From positions 1-57,327 of the forward strand of contig CACZKE010000019.1 in assembly GCA_902781705.1 (NCBI GenBank): a stretch of DNA of 57,327 bases, given 5' to 3'. Positions within the stretch are counted from its first letter, which is position 1. The number at the start of each line of letters is the position of its first letter. This DNA is from an uncultured Bacteroidia bacterium (lineage in GTDB: Bacteria > Bacteroidota > Bacteroidia > Bacteroidales > UBA932). The notes beneath the pieces were generated by a model. That model made no database searches, was not told the DNA's origin, and saw only the letters and a program-made list of their open reading frames with translations. The position numbers were made by a program, and so were the translations under genes. Below are positions 18,169 to 27,013 of the stretch, piece after piece.

Positions 18169-19499
18169 CCGGGCCGGTAGTCGTAGTGGAGGAGCTTCGT
18201 CGCCTCCGGGTCGTGCATGAACTTCTGTACGATCGGGTTCCAGACGACGGGACGTCCGAGTTCCATCGCAATGTTCCCCAGATTGCACACCGTGCAGGAT
18301 GAGTGCCCGACTTCCACGGGGACGTTCGGGTCGATCCGGGATTTCACCGCTTCGATGAAGGCGCGGTGGTGTCCCACCTTCGTCTCGTAGGGGACGGAAT
18401 CGTCACCTGCGGCCGCCGCCATGTCAAACTTCTTGTCCGAGGCTTCGAACTTGCCGCGGGAAACCTTGATCCATCCCTCGTCACCGTAAATCTGTACGCC
18501 GGGCGTAGAACCGTCAAACGGCTCTTCGGAGACGATGACTCCGTTGTCATACCGATAGGTGAGATGGTCATAGAAACTGTATCCCGGAGGGATGACCTCG
18601 ACCGGGCCGGAGAGATCCTTGCCCAGGGCCCACTGGGCGACGTCGAACATGTGCGCGCCCCAGTCGGTCATGAGGCCGCCGCCGGAGACCTTGTACCAGC
18701 GCCAGGCGCCCCAGAGTTGCTCGTCTTGCGTCTCGGTGATGATGGGGTCGAAGTCCGAGTGGTAGTGGACGGAGGTCGGGAGCGGGCCCAGCCACTTGTC
18801 CCAGTTGAGGCCGGCGGGAACGTCCATCCTGGGAAGGTTGTTGGGCGCCGGGGCGGGGGAGTCCGGATTCACGTTGTTCCGGCCCACATAGACCTTGATC
18901 TTGCGGATCGTGCCCAGTTCGCCTTCGCGGGCGAGGTTCGCCGCGTGGATGAATTCCTCGCTGGAGCGCTGCTGGCTGCCCACCTGCAGGATCCGGTTAT
19001 ACTTGCGGACGGCCTTCACGAGTTGCTGGCCCTCGTAGATGGTGAGGGTGAGCGGTTTCTCCAGATATACGTCCTTGCCGGCTTTACAGGCGGCGATGGC
19101 GATGACGGCGTGCTGGTGGTCCGGGGTGGCGATCACCACGGCGTCGATGTCCGGGCGGGCCAGGAGGTCCTGATAGTCCTCGTACAGGTCCACCTTGACC
19201 TTCTTCTCGCCTTTCTTGCCATAGTAGTCCTTCACGCGGCGCTCGAAGCGGTTACGCTTGATGTCATAGACGTCACAGCCCGCGACCACGCGGACGTCAT
19301 CCATGGACATGAAGCCCTGGAGCAGGTACATGGCCTGCTGGCCGAGGCCGATGAATCCGAGGTGGATCTTGTCGGAAGCCGCCTTGCGGGCGGACTTGGC
19401 GGCGGGAGCGGCCGGGGTGGCGCCCCGGAGCATGCCGGCGGGGACCATGAGGCCCGCGGCGCCGATCGCGGATGCTTTCAGGAAATCTCTTCTTTCCAT
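18150..19499 (-). CDS. Tat-exported Gfo/Idh/MocA-family oxidoreductase
   Basis: 449 residues. The N terminus MERRDFLKASAIGAAGLMVPAG is a twin-arginine signal. The Rossmann domain follows (HLGFIGLGQQAMYLLQGF, GCDVYD, then VVIATPDHQHAVIAI), and the family motif YLEKPLTLT carries the conserved lysine. The second half is the Gfo/Idh C-terminal beta-sheet domain with the WGAHMFDVAQWALG helix. The enzyme would act on a sugar with tightly bound NAD(P) in the periplasm; GH109-type N-acetylgalactosaminidases share this layout, so that is an alternative. Transcribed alone; its 3' end overlaps DUF4491. Confidence 0.88.
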   Translation of the reverse strand: MERRDFLKASAIGAAGLMVPAGMLRGATPAAPAAKSARKAASDKIHLGFIGLGQQAMYLLQGFMSMDDVRVVAGCDVYDIKRNRFERRVKDYYGKKGEKKVKVDLYEDYQDLLARPDIDAVVIATPDHQHAVIAIAACKAGKDVYLEKPLTLTIYEGQQLVKAVRKYNRILQVGSQQRSSEEFIHAANLAREGELGTIRKIKVYVGRNNVNPDSPAPAPNNLPRMDVPAGLNWDKWLGPLPTSVHYHSDFDPIITETQDEQLWGAWRWYKVSGGGLMTDWGAHMFDVAQWALGKDLSGPVEVIPPGYSFYDHLTYRYDNGVIVSEEPFDGSTPGVQIYGDEGWIKVSRGKFEASDKKFDMAAAAGDDSVPYETKVGHHRAFIEAVKSRIDPNVPVEVGHSSCTVCNLGNIAMELGRPVVWNPIVQKFMHDPEATKLLHYDYRPGYSLDV

Positions 19500-19545
19500 G
19501 TTTCAGTGTTATGGGTTCGTTCTGCTAAGATAGCGAAAAAAACAG

Positions 19546-19553
19546 TATCTTTG
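19546..19553 (+). promoter_or_regulatory. -7 box for the cyclophilin-fusion/esterase operon
   Basis: TATCTTTG, ending 11 bases before the ATG. No clear -33 TTTG. Confidence 0.5.
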
Positions 19554-19564
19554 TCTCAAACCCG

Positions 19565-20833
19565 ATGAAAATGAAAAGATTCGCATCCCTTTTCCTTGCC
19601 GGTGCCCTGACCCTGGCCGCCTGCGCTCCCGAGCCTCAGGAGGAGGTCGTGATGGTCGTGGAGACGACCATGGGGACCGTGGAATTCAAACTGTACAACG
19701 AAACGCCCCTGCACCGGGACAACTTCCTCAAGCTGGCGGACGCGCATTACTTCGACAGCCTGCTCTTCCACCGGGTGATCGACAATTTCGTCATCCAGGG
19801 CGGCGACCCGAACTCCCGGTATGCGAAGCCCGGCGAGATGCTGGGCGACGGCGAACCCGACTGGCGGGTCCCGGCGGAGTTCCGCCTGGACAAGGGCATT
19901 TTCCACCGGAAATGGACCGTGAACGCCGCCCGGGAGGGGGACGACACCAATCCCGACCGGGAGTCCTGCGCCTCGCAGTTCTGCTTCATGATGGGTTCTC
20001 CCATGACGGACGAGCAGTTGGATCGTGCCCAGGCCCGCCTGGACGCCGCTACGGACGGACATGTGAAACTCACCCCGGAAATGCGCCAGGCCTACAAGGA
20101 AACGGGCGGCAGCCCGCATCTGGACGGCCAGTATACGGTTTTCGGGGAAGTGGTCTCCGGGAAGGACGTGCTGGAAGCCATCCAGAAGGTCCGGACCGAT
20201 GAATACGACCGTCCCATCGAGGATGTCCGGATGCTCCGGGTGTACCGGAAGACGGAGGCGGCTCCCGAAAAGCCGGTCTTCGAGAAGCTGGGGGACATCG
20301 GCACCGTCTCCACGCCTGCCGTCATGGACTATGACGAGGCGGCCGATACCTATACGATTTCCGCCGCCGGCCTGAACCTCTGGGCCGATACGGACGCCTG
20401 CGGCCTCCTCTGGATGAAGGTGGATGGCGATTTCGAGATCACCGGCGACATCGACTTCGTGGGTGAAGGGGTGAACCCGCACCGGAAAATCGGCTTCATG
20501 ATCCGAGAGGACCTCTCCCCGAACGGCCGGTATGCCGACATTGCCGTCCATGGCGACGGCCTCACCTCCCTGCAGTATCGTCCGGAACCCTTTGCCCAGA
20601 CCTTCGAGTCCGGCTCCGTCGAGGGAAAAGCCCCTACGAAAATCGCCCTGAAACGTCGCGGCGGCCTCATCATGACCCGTTCCGGGCAGGGTGAACTGCC
20701 CGGGCTCAACGATGCCTGCGTCGCCATTGACCTGCCCGAGACCTGTTATGTCGGCCTCTTTGTCTGCTCCCACGAGGAGGATGTCGTCGAGACCGGCCAT
20801 TTCCGGAATGTCAAGATCCAGAAGCTCTTATGA
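19565..20833 (+). CDS. Lipoprotein cyclophilin (peptidyl-prolyl isomerase) with C-terminal DUF1349-like lectin-fold domain
   Basis: 422 residues. Lipoprotein signal MKMKRFASLFLAGALTLAAC, lipobox LAAC. Residues about 28-225 are a cyclophilin: TTMGTVEFKLYNETPLHRDNF, then LLFHRVIDNFVIQGGDP and YTVFGEVVSGKDVLEAIQKV, with the catalytic arginine in FHRV. An insert around 115-180 is longer than in small bacterial cyclophilins but is common in Bacteroidetes ones. The remaining 190 residues look like a DUF1349/concanavalin-like sandwich (TDACGLLWMKVDGDFEITG, YVGLFVCSHEED). That pairing is uncommon and could target the isomerase to sugars or the reverse. An ATGA overlap couples it to the esterase gene. 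Confidence 0.85.
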   Translation: MKMKRFASLFLAGALTLAACAPEPQEEVVMVVETTMGTVEFKLYNETPLHRDNFLKLADAHYFDSLLFHRVIDNFVIQGGDPNSRYAKPGEMLGDGEPDWRVPAEFRLDKGIFHRKWTVNAAREGDDTNPDRESCASQFCFMMGSPMTDEQLDRAQARLDAATDGHVKLTPEMRQAYKETGGSPHLDGQYTVFGEVVSGKDVLEAIQKVRTDEYDRPIEDVRMLRVYRKTEAAPEKPVFEKLGDIGTVSTPAVMDYDEAADTYTISAAGLNLWADTDACGLLWMKVDGDFEITGDIDFVGEGVNPHRKIGFMIREDLSPNGRYADIAVHGDGLTSLQYRPEPFAQTFESGSVEGKAPTKIALKRRGGLIMTRSGQGELPGLNDACVAIDLPETCYVGLFVCSHEEDVVETGHFRNVKIQKLL

Positions 20834-22062
20834 AACAGACGCGGATTGCTCTCGCACTGACGGCCCTGGTATTTGCCGCCTGCGCCCCCAAGATTGAAAC
20901 GCCCTCGGGCCGCTGCAGCGAAGACTTGGGCTGGCTTTTTACCGGCAAGGCCCCTTATACGCTGGAGACCAGGGTGAAGGCCGCTCCCGGTCCCGCCTCC
21001 TTCCAACTGGTGACGGACCTTTCCTTGATGGCGGAGCAACCCGAAATCGTCCTTGCCCGGGAGGTCACCATCGCCCCGGACAGTACCGTGAAAATCAAAC
21101 TGGGCAAACTGGAGCCGGGTTTCTACCAGGTGCGCCTGCGGGATTCCGTCCGGTTCAACATCGGCGTGCGCCCGGATGCCGTCATTTCCGCACCGGATGC
21201 GCAGCCGGACTTCGACGCTTTCTGGGAAACAACTCTGTCGGAACTCGCTCAGGTGCCGCTGGAACCGGAAATGACTCTCGTCCCGGAATACTCCAATGAG
21301 GTCCGCACCTGCTATGAGGTCCGCTATCAGTCCTGGAACGGCGCCGTCTCCGGCGGCATTGTTTCCATCCCCGTGGCAGAGGGAAAATATCCGGTCCACG
21401 TCCAGTTCATGGGCTATGGGGCCGAGATCTTCCATTTCGACCCGGATGGGGCTCCCGACCGGATCGACTTCCTCGTGAGCGTCCGTGACCAGGGGATTTT
21501 CAAGAACGGGCAGGACCGCTGGATCGACCGGGGACTGGCTTCCAAGGAAGGTTTCTATTACCGGGGCGCTTTTGCCGACGCCCGTCGGGCCGTGGATTTC
21601 GCCGCCTCGCTGGAGAAGGCCGATCCGGAGCGTATCGTCGCTTACGGGGAAAGCCAGGGAGGCGCTCTGACGGTCGTGGCAGCGGCGCTGGACAGCCGCA
21701 TCAAGGCCATCGCTCCGGCCGTCCCGTTCCTCGGTGACTTCCGGGATTACGGGAAGATCGTCTGGTGGCCGGTGCATGAGGTGTTGGACGCGGCCGATGC
21801 GGAGGGCCTGACGGACCGCGATGCCCTGTACACGATGCTTTCCTACTTCGATGTCAAGAACTTCGCGCCCAAGGTGACCTGCCCGGCCTACATGTCCTTC
21901 GGCCTGCAGGATCCGACCTGCCCGCCGCACACGAACTTCTCCATTTACAATAACCTGGGGTCTTCGGACAGGCGCTGGTACTGCGTCCCCACCTGCGGCC
22001 ATGCCATGTGGCAGGAGCCGTCGTGGAGTGCGGAAAGGGACCGTTTTCTCTCATTGTATTGA
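20830..22062 (+). CDS. Acetyl xylan esterase-like lipoprotein (CE7/AXE1 type)
   Basis: 410 residues. Lipoprotein signal MKQTRIALALTALVFAAC. An N-terminal beta domain (about 25-120) precedes an AXE1-type alpha/beta-hydrolase: PDFDAFWETTLSEL, the VQFMGYGAEI strand, RGAFADARRAVDFAASLEKADPERI, and the nucleophile motif GESQGG (about S275). The triad is completed by GLQDPTCPP (about D361) and CGHAMW (about H391). Enzymes of this type remove acetyl groups from sugars. The substrate here is unknown. Its start overlaps the stop of the cyclophilin gene. A 9-bp inverted repeat (22049-22057/22062-22070) spans its stop codon, with a terminator just after. Confidence 0.88.
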   Translation: MKQTRIALALTALVFAACAPKIETPSGRCSEDLGWLFTGKAPYTLETRVKAAPGPASFQLVTDLSLMAEQPEIVLAREVTIAPDSTVKIKLGKLEPGFYQVRLRDSVRFNIGVRPDAVISAPDAQPDFDAFWETTLSELAQVPLEPEMTLVPEYSNEVRTCYEVRYQSWNGAVSGGIVSIPVAEGKYPVHVQFMGYGAEIFHFDPDGAPDRIDFLVSVRDQGIFKNGQDRWIDRGLASKEGFYYRGAFADARRAVDFAASLEKADPERIVAYGESQGGALTVVAAALDSRIKAIAPAVPFLGDFRDYGKIVWWPVHEVLDAADAEGLTDRDALYTMLSYFDVKNFAPKVTCPAYMSFGLQDPTCPPHTNFSIYNNLGSSDRRWYCVPTCGHAMWQEPSWSAERDRFLSLY

Positions 22063-22080
22063 CAATGAGATAGTTCGGTG

Positions 22081-22110
22081 AAGCCCGCCCGGAAACGGAC
22101 GGGCTTTTTT
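22081..22110 (+). terminator. Terminator after the acetyl esterase gene
   Basis: 11-base arms AAGCCCGCCCG and CGGACGGGCTT with one mismatch and a GAAA tetraloop, followed by TTTTTT. Confidence 0.85.
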
Positions 22111-22159
22111 GTGACGGAAAGTTACAAATTATCCTTTTTTTTGTTCGATAACATACCCC

Positions 22160-22187
22160 TTTGATCGGAAAAAACCTGCGACCTTTG
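22160..22187 (+). promoter_or_regulatory. Promoter candidate for the sigma factor/GH88/SusCD operon
   Basis: TTTG (22160-22163), 16 bases, then GACCTTTG (22180-22187), seven of eight to TAnnTTTG. The sigma factor ATG follows 24 bases later. Spacing is a little short. Confidence 0.4.
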
Positions 22188-22211
22188 CATTGGACCCATA
22201 AGGCAAACACG

Positions 22212-22736
22212 ATGACATCCGGCAGGATACATATTCGACAGGACGAACTGATAACCCATGCTTATGAGCAGTGGCGCGGTGCCGTCCTTGGCTATGTTCT
22301 CCGCAGGATCGGCCGGGAGCGTCAGGCTGATGCCGAAGACCTGGTCCAGGATACTTTCCTCCAGCTTCTTTCTTATGACACGGTCCTGATGGGGGAACAG
22401 ATCCGGAGTCTCATTTACAAGGTGGCGCGGAATCTGGTCATCGATTATCTCCGTCACCATGCCTGCACGGCTGCAGCGCAGGTTTATTTCCAAGGACACG
22501 CCAGCCGTGTTTCCCGGTGTACGGAGGAGGAGATCGCCGCGAACGAACTCGAACGTCTGGAATCCGAGGCAATCGCGCAGATGCCCGGAAAGAAAGCCCG
22601 GGTGTTCATCCTGTACGTGCACGAGGGCAAGTCGGTGAAGGAAATATCGGAATCGCTGCATATCAGTGCCCGGACGGTGGAGAACCATATTTTCCGGGCC
22701 CGGTGCGATATCCGTGAAACGATCAAAGCAAGTTAA
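22212..22736 (+). CDS. ECF-type RNA polymerase sigma factor
   Basis: 174 residues, starting MTSGRIHIRQDELITHAY. Region 2 spans about 10-80 (DAEDLVQDTFLQLL, then IRSLIYKVARNLVIDYLRHH); region 4 is the C-terminal helix-turn-helix (EGKSVKEISESLHISARTVENHIFRARCDIRE). Length and order are normal for an ECF sigma factor. These usually sit beside a FecR-like anti-sigma gene in SusC/D loci; none is present here. Instead it is the first gene of an apparent operon, ending 4 bases before GH88 and leading into SusC/SusD. It may directly drive its own locus. Confidence 0.9.
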   Translation: MTSGRIHIRQDELITHAYEQWRGAVLGYVLRRIGRERQADAEDLVQDTFLQLLSYDTVLMGEQIRSLIYKVARNLVIDYLRHHACTAAAQVYFQGHASRVSRCTEEEIAANELERLESEAIAQMPGKKARVFILYVHEGKSVKEISESLHISARTVENHIFRARCDIRETIKAS

Positions 22737-22740
22737 TGAT

Positions 22741-23937
22741 ATGAGAAATGGTTTAGCATTGGTTATTGGTTGGTTGGCCGTCATTGCACAGGGGTGTGGA
22801 TCCCCTGTGCAGGAGGCGGTCGGTTATTGTGCCAGCCAGGCTGCCCGGACGCTGGAAACCGTTCCGTCTCCAGACCGGATGCCCAACTGTGTCGAGGCGG
22901 GCTCTTCCGAATGGAAGTATGTGTCTCCAGGTGGTTGGACAAGCGGATTCTGGCCCGGAGAGTTGTGGTATCTGTATGAATCGACGGGAGATGCGAAGTG
23001 GAAGGATGCGGCCGGGAAGGCGACTGAGACCATGTTGCCGGTCGCTTATCAGACGCCCCATAGCCACGATGTCGGCTTCATGGTCATGCCCAGCATCGGC
23101 CATGCCTATCGGCTGACCGGGGAAGACCGTTACAGGGAAGCGCTGGTCAGCGCGGCGGATTCCCTGGCTACTCTGTATAATCCAAAAGTGGGAACCATCC
23201 TTTCCTGGCCGGGGATGGTGCAGAAGATGGACTGGCCGCATAATACGATTATCGACAATATGCTGAACCTGGAGCTGCTGTTCTGGGTGGCGGAGAACTG
23301 CAGCCGGCCCGATCTGTACGACATCGCCTTCCGTCATTCCGAGACGACGATGGAACATCAGTTCCGGGAAGACGGTTCCACCTGCCATGTGGTGGTGTAC
23401 GATCCGGAGACCGGTGAGGAACTGGCCAAGCATACTCACCAAGGATGGAAGGACGAGTCCATGTGGGCACGGGGTCAGGCCTGGGCTATCTATGGCTTCA
23501 CGATGGCCTACCGTTTTACCCGCGACGAGCGCTTCCTGAAAACGGCGGTCCGGGCGACGGACACCTATCTCAGCCGTCTTCCGGAAGACGGGATTCCGTT
23601 CTGGGATTTCGAGGCGGGGGAGCAGCTGGAGGACCAGCCGAAGGATGCTTCGGCCGCGGCGATCGTGGCATCGGCCCTGCTGGAACTGCAGGGGTATCTT
23701 CCTGTTGCTGAGGCGAAGAGGTATCGTTCGGAGGCGGAAAAGACCATCCGTATCCTTTCCGCCGCCCCTTACCGGGCGGGGGACCAGTGCTCCGCGTTCC
23801 TTCTTCATTCCACCGGTCACATGCCCAGGGGGAATGAGGTCGATGCTTCCATCAGCTATGCCGATTATTATTATCTCGAATCCCTGGTCCGCCTCCAGCG
23901 GCTGGAGAGGGGAGAAAAAGCAATACCAAACAACTAA
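22741..23937 (+). CDS. GH88 unsaturated glucuronyl hydrolase
   Basis: 398 residues, normal for GH88. After a short hydrophobic start (possible lipobox at Cys19), the (alpha/alpha)6 barrel shows GGWTSGFWPGELWYLYE, HSHDVGFMV with the catalytic-type Asp at about 110, HNTIIDNMLNLELLFW with Asp at about 172, and WARGQAWAIYGFTMAYRFT. GH88 hydrates the double bond of 4,5-unsaturated uronic acid at the non-reducing end of lyase products, freeing 5-keto-4-deoxyuronate. This fits the kduI and kduD genes further along. It lies between the sigma factor and SusC. Confidence 0.93.
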   Translation: MRNGLALVIGWLAVIAQGCGSPVQEAVGYCASQAARTLETVPSPDRMPNCVEAGSSEWKYVSPGGWTSGFWPGELWYLYESTGDAKWKDAAGKATETMLPVAYQTPHSHDVGFMVMPSIGHAYRLTGEDRYREALVSAADSLATLYNPKVGTILSWPGMVQKMDWPHNTIIDNMLNLELLFWVAENCSRPDLYDIAFRHSETTMEHQFREDGSTCHVVVYDPETGEELAKHTHQGWKDESMWARGQAWAIYGFTMAYRFTRDERFLKTAVRATDTYLSRLPEDGIPFWDFEAGEQLEDQPKDASAAAIVASALLELQGYLPVAEAKRYRSEAEKTIRILSAAPYRAGDQCSAFLLHSTGHMPRGNEVDASISYADYYYLESLVRLQRLERGEKAIPNN

Positions 23938-23967
23938 TCATTAATAACTAATTAAAACAACAACGGT

Positions 23968-26900
23968 ATGAAATCATTGTTCCGTAAAACCTTGCAGGCG
24001 GTCCTTGTTGGCGCCATGCTCCTTCTCGGCGTTGGGGCATATGCGCAGCAGGCGCTGACCGGCAGGGTGGTCGATACAGGCGGTCAGCCTGTCATCGGTG
24101 CTTCTGTCATCGTTGAAGGAACGACGAACGGTGTGATCACGGACGCCAACGGATCTTTCTCCATCAAGGCGGCCGCGGGCTCCCCGGTAGTCATTTCCTG
24201 CCTCGGGTATGTCGATGCCAGGGCGAATCTCCAGCCCGGGATCGTCATCACGCTTTCCGAGGATGCCGAACTTCTGGAAGAGGCCGTCGCTGTCGGTTAT
24301 GGTACCATCAAGAAGCGCGACTTGACCGGCTCCGTAGCATCTGTTTCTACCTCCGAGTTGATTCGGAGCGGCGTCACCAATGCTTCCGGCGCCCTTCAGG
24401 GCTCTCTCCCGGGTGTCCAGATCCAGCGCTCCAACAACAAGCCGGGCGGCGGTTACAACATCCTCATCCGCGGTCTGAATACCATCAGCGGCAGCACAGC
24501 TCCGCTCGTGGTCGTGGATGGTGTCCAGGGGGCCGCCCTTGAGAATATCAATCCGGATGACATCGAGCGCATCGACATCCTGAAAGATGCCTCTTCCACG
24601 GCCATCTACGGTTCCCGCGCAACGAACGGTGTCGTCCTCGTGACCACCCGCCGTGGACAGACCGGCAAGCCCCGCGTGGATTACAGCGGCTATGTGGGTG
24701 TCCGTTCCTACACGAACCTGCCCGAGATGATGACCGGCGAGGAGTATGTCCAACTCGCCCGGGAAGCGGCCCGTGCCGGCAACAATAACCAGTATAAGGA
24801 TGATGAGAAGGTCTTTACGGCCTCTGAACTGAAGGCGATCCAGGACGGAAACTATTTCAACTGGGTCGAGGCGACGACTCATCCGGCCATGATGACCAAT
24901 CACAGCCTCTCCGCCACCGGCGGTGACAAGATAACGACCTACGCCATTTCCGCCGGCTACTATTATGAAGATGGCCTGGTGGACCCGCAGGAGTACTCCC
25001 GGTACAATCTCCGGGCTTCCGTGGATGTCCGTCCCGTGGATTTCGTGAAGTTCGGCATCAATATGTACGGTACCCATTCCGACCGGGACACCGGTAACTC
25101 CGACGTGCTTCAGGATGCCATCCGCATGCGTCCGACCTATCATCCGACGAACCTGGTCACCGGTGCGGAAGAATGGGCTTACTCCAATGGCCAGTACAAT
25201 CCGCTGGTCGCCATCAAGAACGAGTGGAACCAGACCAAGCAGTACAACTTCCTGGGCAATGTCTACCTGGAACTGCTACCCTTGAAGGGACTCTCCCTCA
25301 AGACCACCTTCTCCCCGGACTACCGGATCAATGAGATCGGCCAGTACCGCGGTACCTACACCAAGGCCAACAAGGGTGCCAACAAGGCGACCAGCAACTA
25401 TGCCAAAAACAGCGTCATGAACTGGGTGTGGGATAACCAGGTTACCTATAACCGTGAATTCGGCCGCAACCGGATCGACCTCACGGGTGTCTTCTCCATG
25501 CTCGAGACCAAGGCGGAAAACCTGCGGGGTGTCGGCAACGGGCTTTCCTTCAATTCCCTGTGGTACAACCTCCAGGGCGGTGCGAACAGCAATACCTCCA
25601 CTTCCGGTTATACCCAGACGAACCTGATGTCCTGGCTGGCCCGTGCCAATTATTCCTTTGACGACCGCTACTACGCCACCGCCAGTATCCGTTTCGACGG
25701 TTCTTCCAAGCTCGCCGAGGGTCACAAGTGGGGCAGTTTCGCCTCCGCAGCCCTTGCCTGGCGCATCTCCGGCGAGTCCTTCATGCAGGACGTGGACTGG
25801 ATCAACAACCTCAAGCTCCGTCTGAGCTTCGGCCAGAGCGGCAATGACAACGTGAACGCCTACCAGACGATGGGTGCGATCAGCGGCGCCAAGCAATATA
25901 CCTTCGGCTCCAGCGAACTCATCGGCTATGTCCCGAACAACCTCCGCAACCTGGATCTCGGCTGGGAGCGGACCAACGAATACAACATCGGCCTCGACTT
26001 CGGTTTCTTCCAGGACCGCATCAGCGGCAGCGTCGAATACTATGACCGTATCACCAAGGACCTGATCATGAACAAGACCGTCCCGGTCACCTCTGGCTAT
26101 TCATCCGTGAAGGCCAATGTGGGCACGGTCCGCAACAACGGTGTCGAGGTCCTCTTGAACACGGTCAATGTCAAGACTTCCGACTTCTCCTGGCGCACAT
26201 CCCTGAACCTTGCCTATAACAAGAACCGGATCGTGGACCTGCAGTACAAGGAAGATCTTTCCTCCCGCGGGCCGGCGCTCGAAGGCATGTGGGGTGACTA
26301 CAGCAACCTCTGGATCATCGGCCAGCCGGTGGACATCAACTTCTCCCTCAAGACGATCGGTGTCTGGAAGACCGAAGAGGCCGAGGAGGCCGCCAAGTAC
26401 GGCAACAAGCCCGGCCAGTTCAAGCCTTGGGACCAGAACGGGGATGGGAAGATCACCGATGCCGACCGTTTCATCTATGGAAAACACACGCCGGACCTGA
26501 TCGGCGGTATGACGAACACCTTCACTTTCCGGAACTTCGACCTGGCCTTCCAACTTTCCTTCCAGCGTGGTGCCGTCCTGAAGAACCAGTATCTGGTTTC
26601 CTTCGGATATGAGGGCAATGCGATGAACTTCAACAACCTGAAGTACAATTACTGGACCCCGGAAAACCAGACCGACGAGCATCCGCAGCCCAGCAACTAC
26701 GGCTCTTACAGCAACTACCGCAGTTCCATCTGGAGCAACAATGAGTTGATTGCCACTTCTTCCCACCGTCTTGCCAAGTTGGACTACCTGAAACTGAATT
26801 ACGTCACCCTTGGTTACACCTTCCCGAAGCAAGTCCTTCAGAAACTCCGCATGCAGAATTTCCGTCTGTATGCGACCGTCCAGAATCCTTGGATCCTGTG

Positions 26901-27000
26901 CGACAAATACGTGTTCGATCCCGAGCAACTGACGGCTTCCATCGCCGGTACGGACTTCATGACCTGCAACGTGCTTTTCGGTATCAATGTCGGATTCTAA
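23968..27000 (+). CDS. SusC/RagA-family TonB-dependent outer-membrane transporter
   Basis: 1010 residues. Signal peptide MKSLFRKTLQAVLVGAMLLLGVGAYAQ. A CarboxypepD_reg-like domain (ALTGRVVDTGGQPVIGASV, about 28-105) and the TonB-plug start (EEAVAVGYGTIKKRDLTGSV) are followed by the plug core with LVVVDGVQGAALENINPDDIERIDILKDASSTAIYGSRATNGV, all hallmarks of SusC. The 22-strand barrel fills the rest, ending in a typical aromatic residue (VGF). It imports oligosaccharides across the outer membrane together with the SusD gene that follows 13 bp later. Confidence 0.97.
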   Translation: MKSLFRKTLQAVLVGAMLLLGVGAYAQQALTGRVVDTGGQPVIGASVIVEGTTNGVITDANGSFSIKAAAGSPVVISCLGYVDARANLQPGIVITLSEDAELLEEAVAVGYGTIKKRDLTGSVASVSTSELIRSGVTNASGALQGSLPGVQIQRSNNKPGGGYNILIRGLNTISGSTAPLVVVDGVQGAALENINPDDIERIDILKDASSTAIYGSRATNGVVLVTTRRGQTGKPRVDYSGYVGVRSYTNLPEMMTGEEYVQLAREAARAGNNNQYKDDEKVFTASELKAIQDGNYFNWVEATTHPAMMTNHSLSATGGDKITTYAISAGYYYEDGLVDPQEYSRYNLRASVDVRPVDFVKFGINMYGTHSDRDTGNSDVLQDAIRMRPTYHPTNLVTGAEEWAYSNGQYNPLVAIKNEWNQTKQYNFLGNVYLELLPLKGLSLKTTFSPDYRINEIGQYRGTYTKANKGANKATSNYAKNSVMNWVWDNQVTYNREFGRNRIDLTGVFSMLETKAENLRGVGNGLSFNSLWYNLQGGANSNTSTSGYTQTNLMSWLARANYSFDDRYYATASIRFDGSSKLAEGHKWGSFASAALAWRISGESFMQDVDWINNLKLRLSFGQSGNDNVNAYQTMGAISGAKQYTFGSSELIGYVPNNLRNLDLGWERTNEYNIGLDFGFFQDRISGSVEYYDRITKDLIMNKTVPVTSGYSSVKANVGTVRNNGVEVLLNTVNVKTSDFSWRTSLNLAYNKNRIVDLQYKEDLSSRGPALEGMWGDYSNLWIIGQPVDINFSLKTIGVWKTEEAEEAAKYGNKPGQFKPWDQNGDGKITDADRFIYGKHTPDLIGGMTNTFTFRNFDLAFQLSFQRGAVLKNQYLVSFGYEGNAMNFNNLKYNYWTPENQTDEHPQPSNYGSYSNYRSSIWSNNELIATSSHRLAKLDYLKLNYVTLGYTFPKQVLQKLRMQNFRLYATVQNPWILCDKYVFDPEQLTASIAGTDFMTCNVLFGINVGF

Positions 27001-27013
27001 TCAGCAGCCTGTT

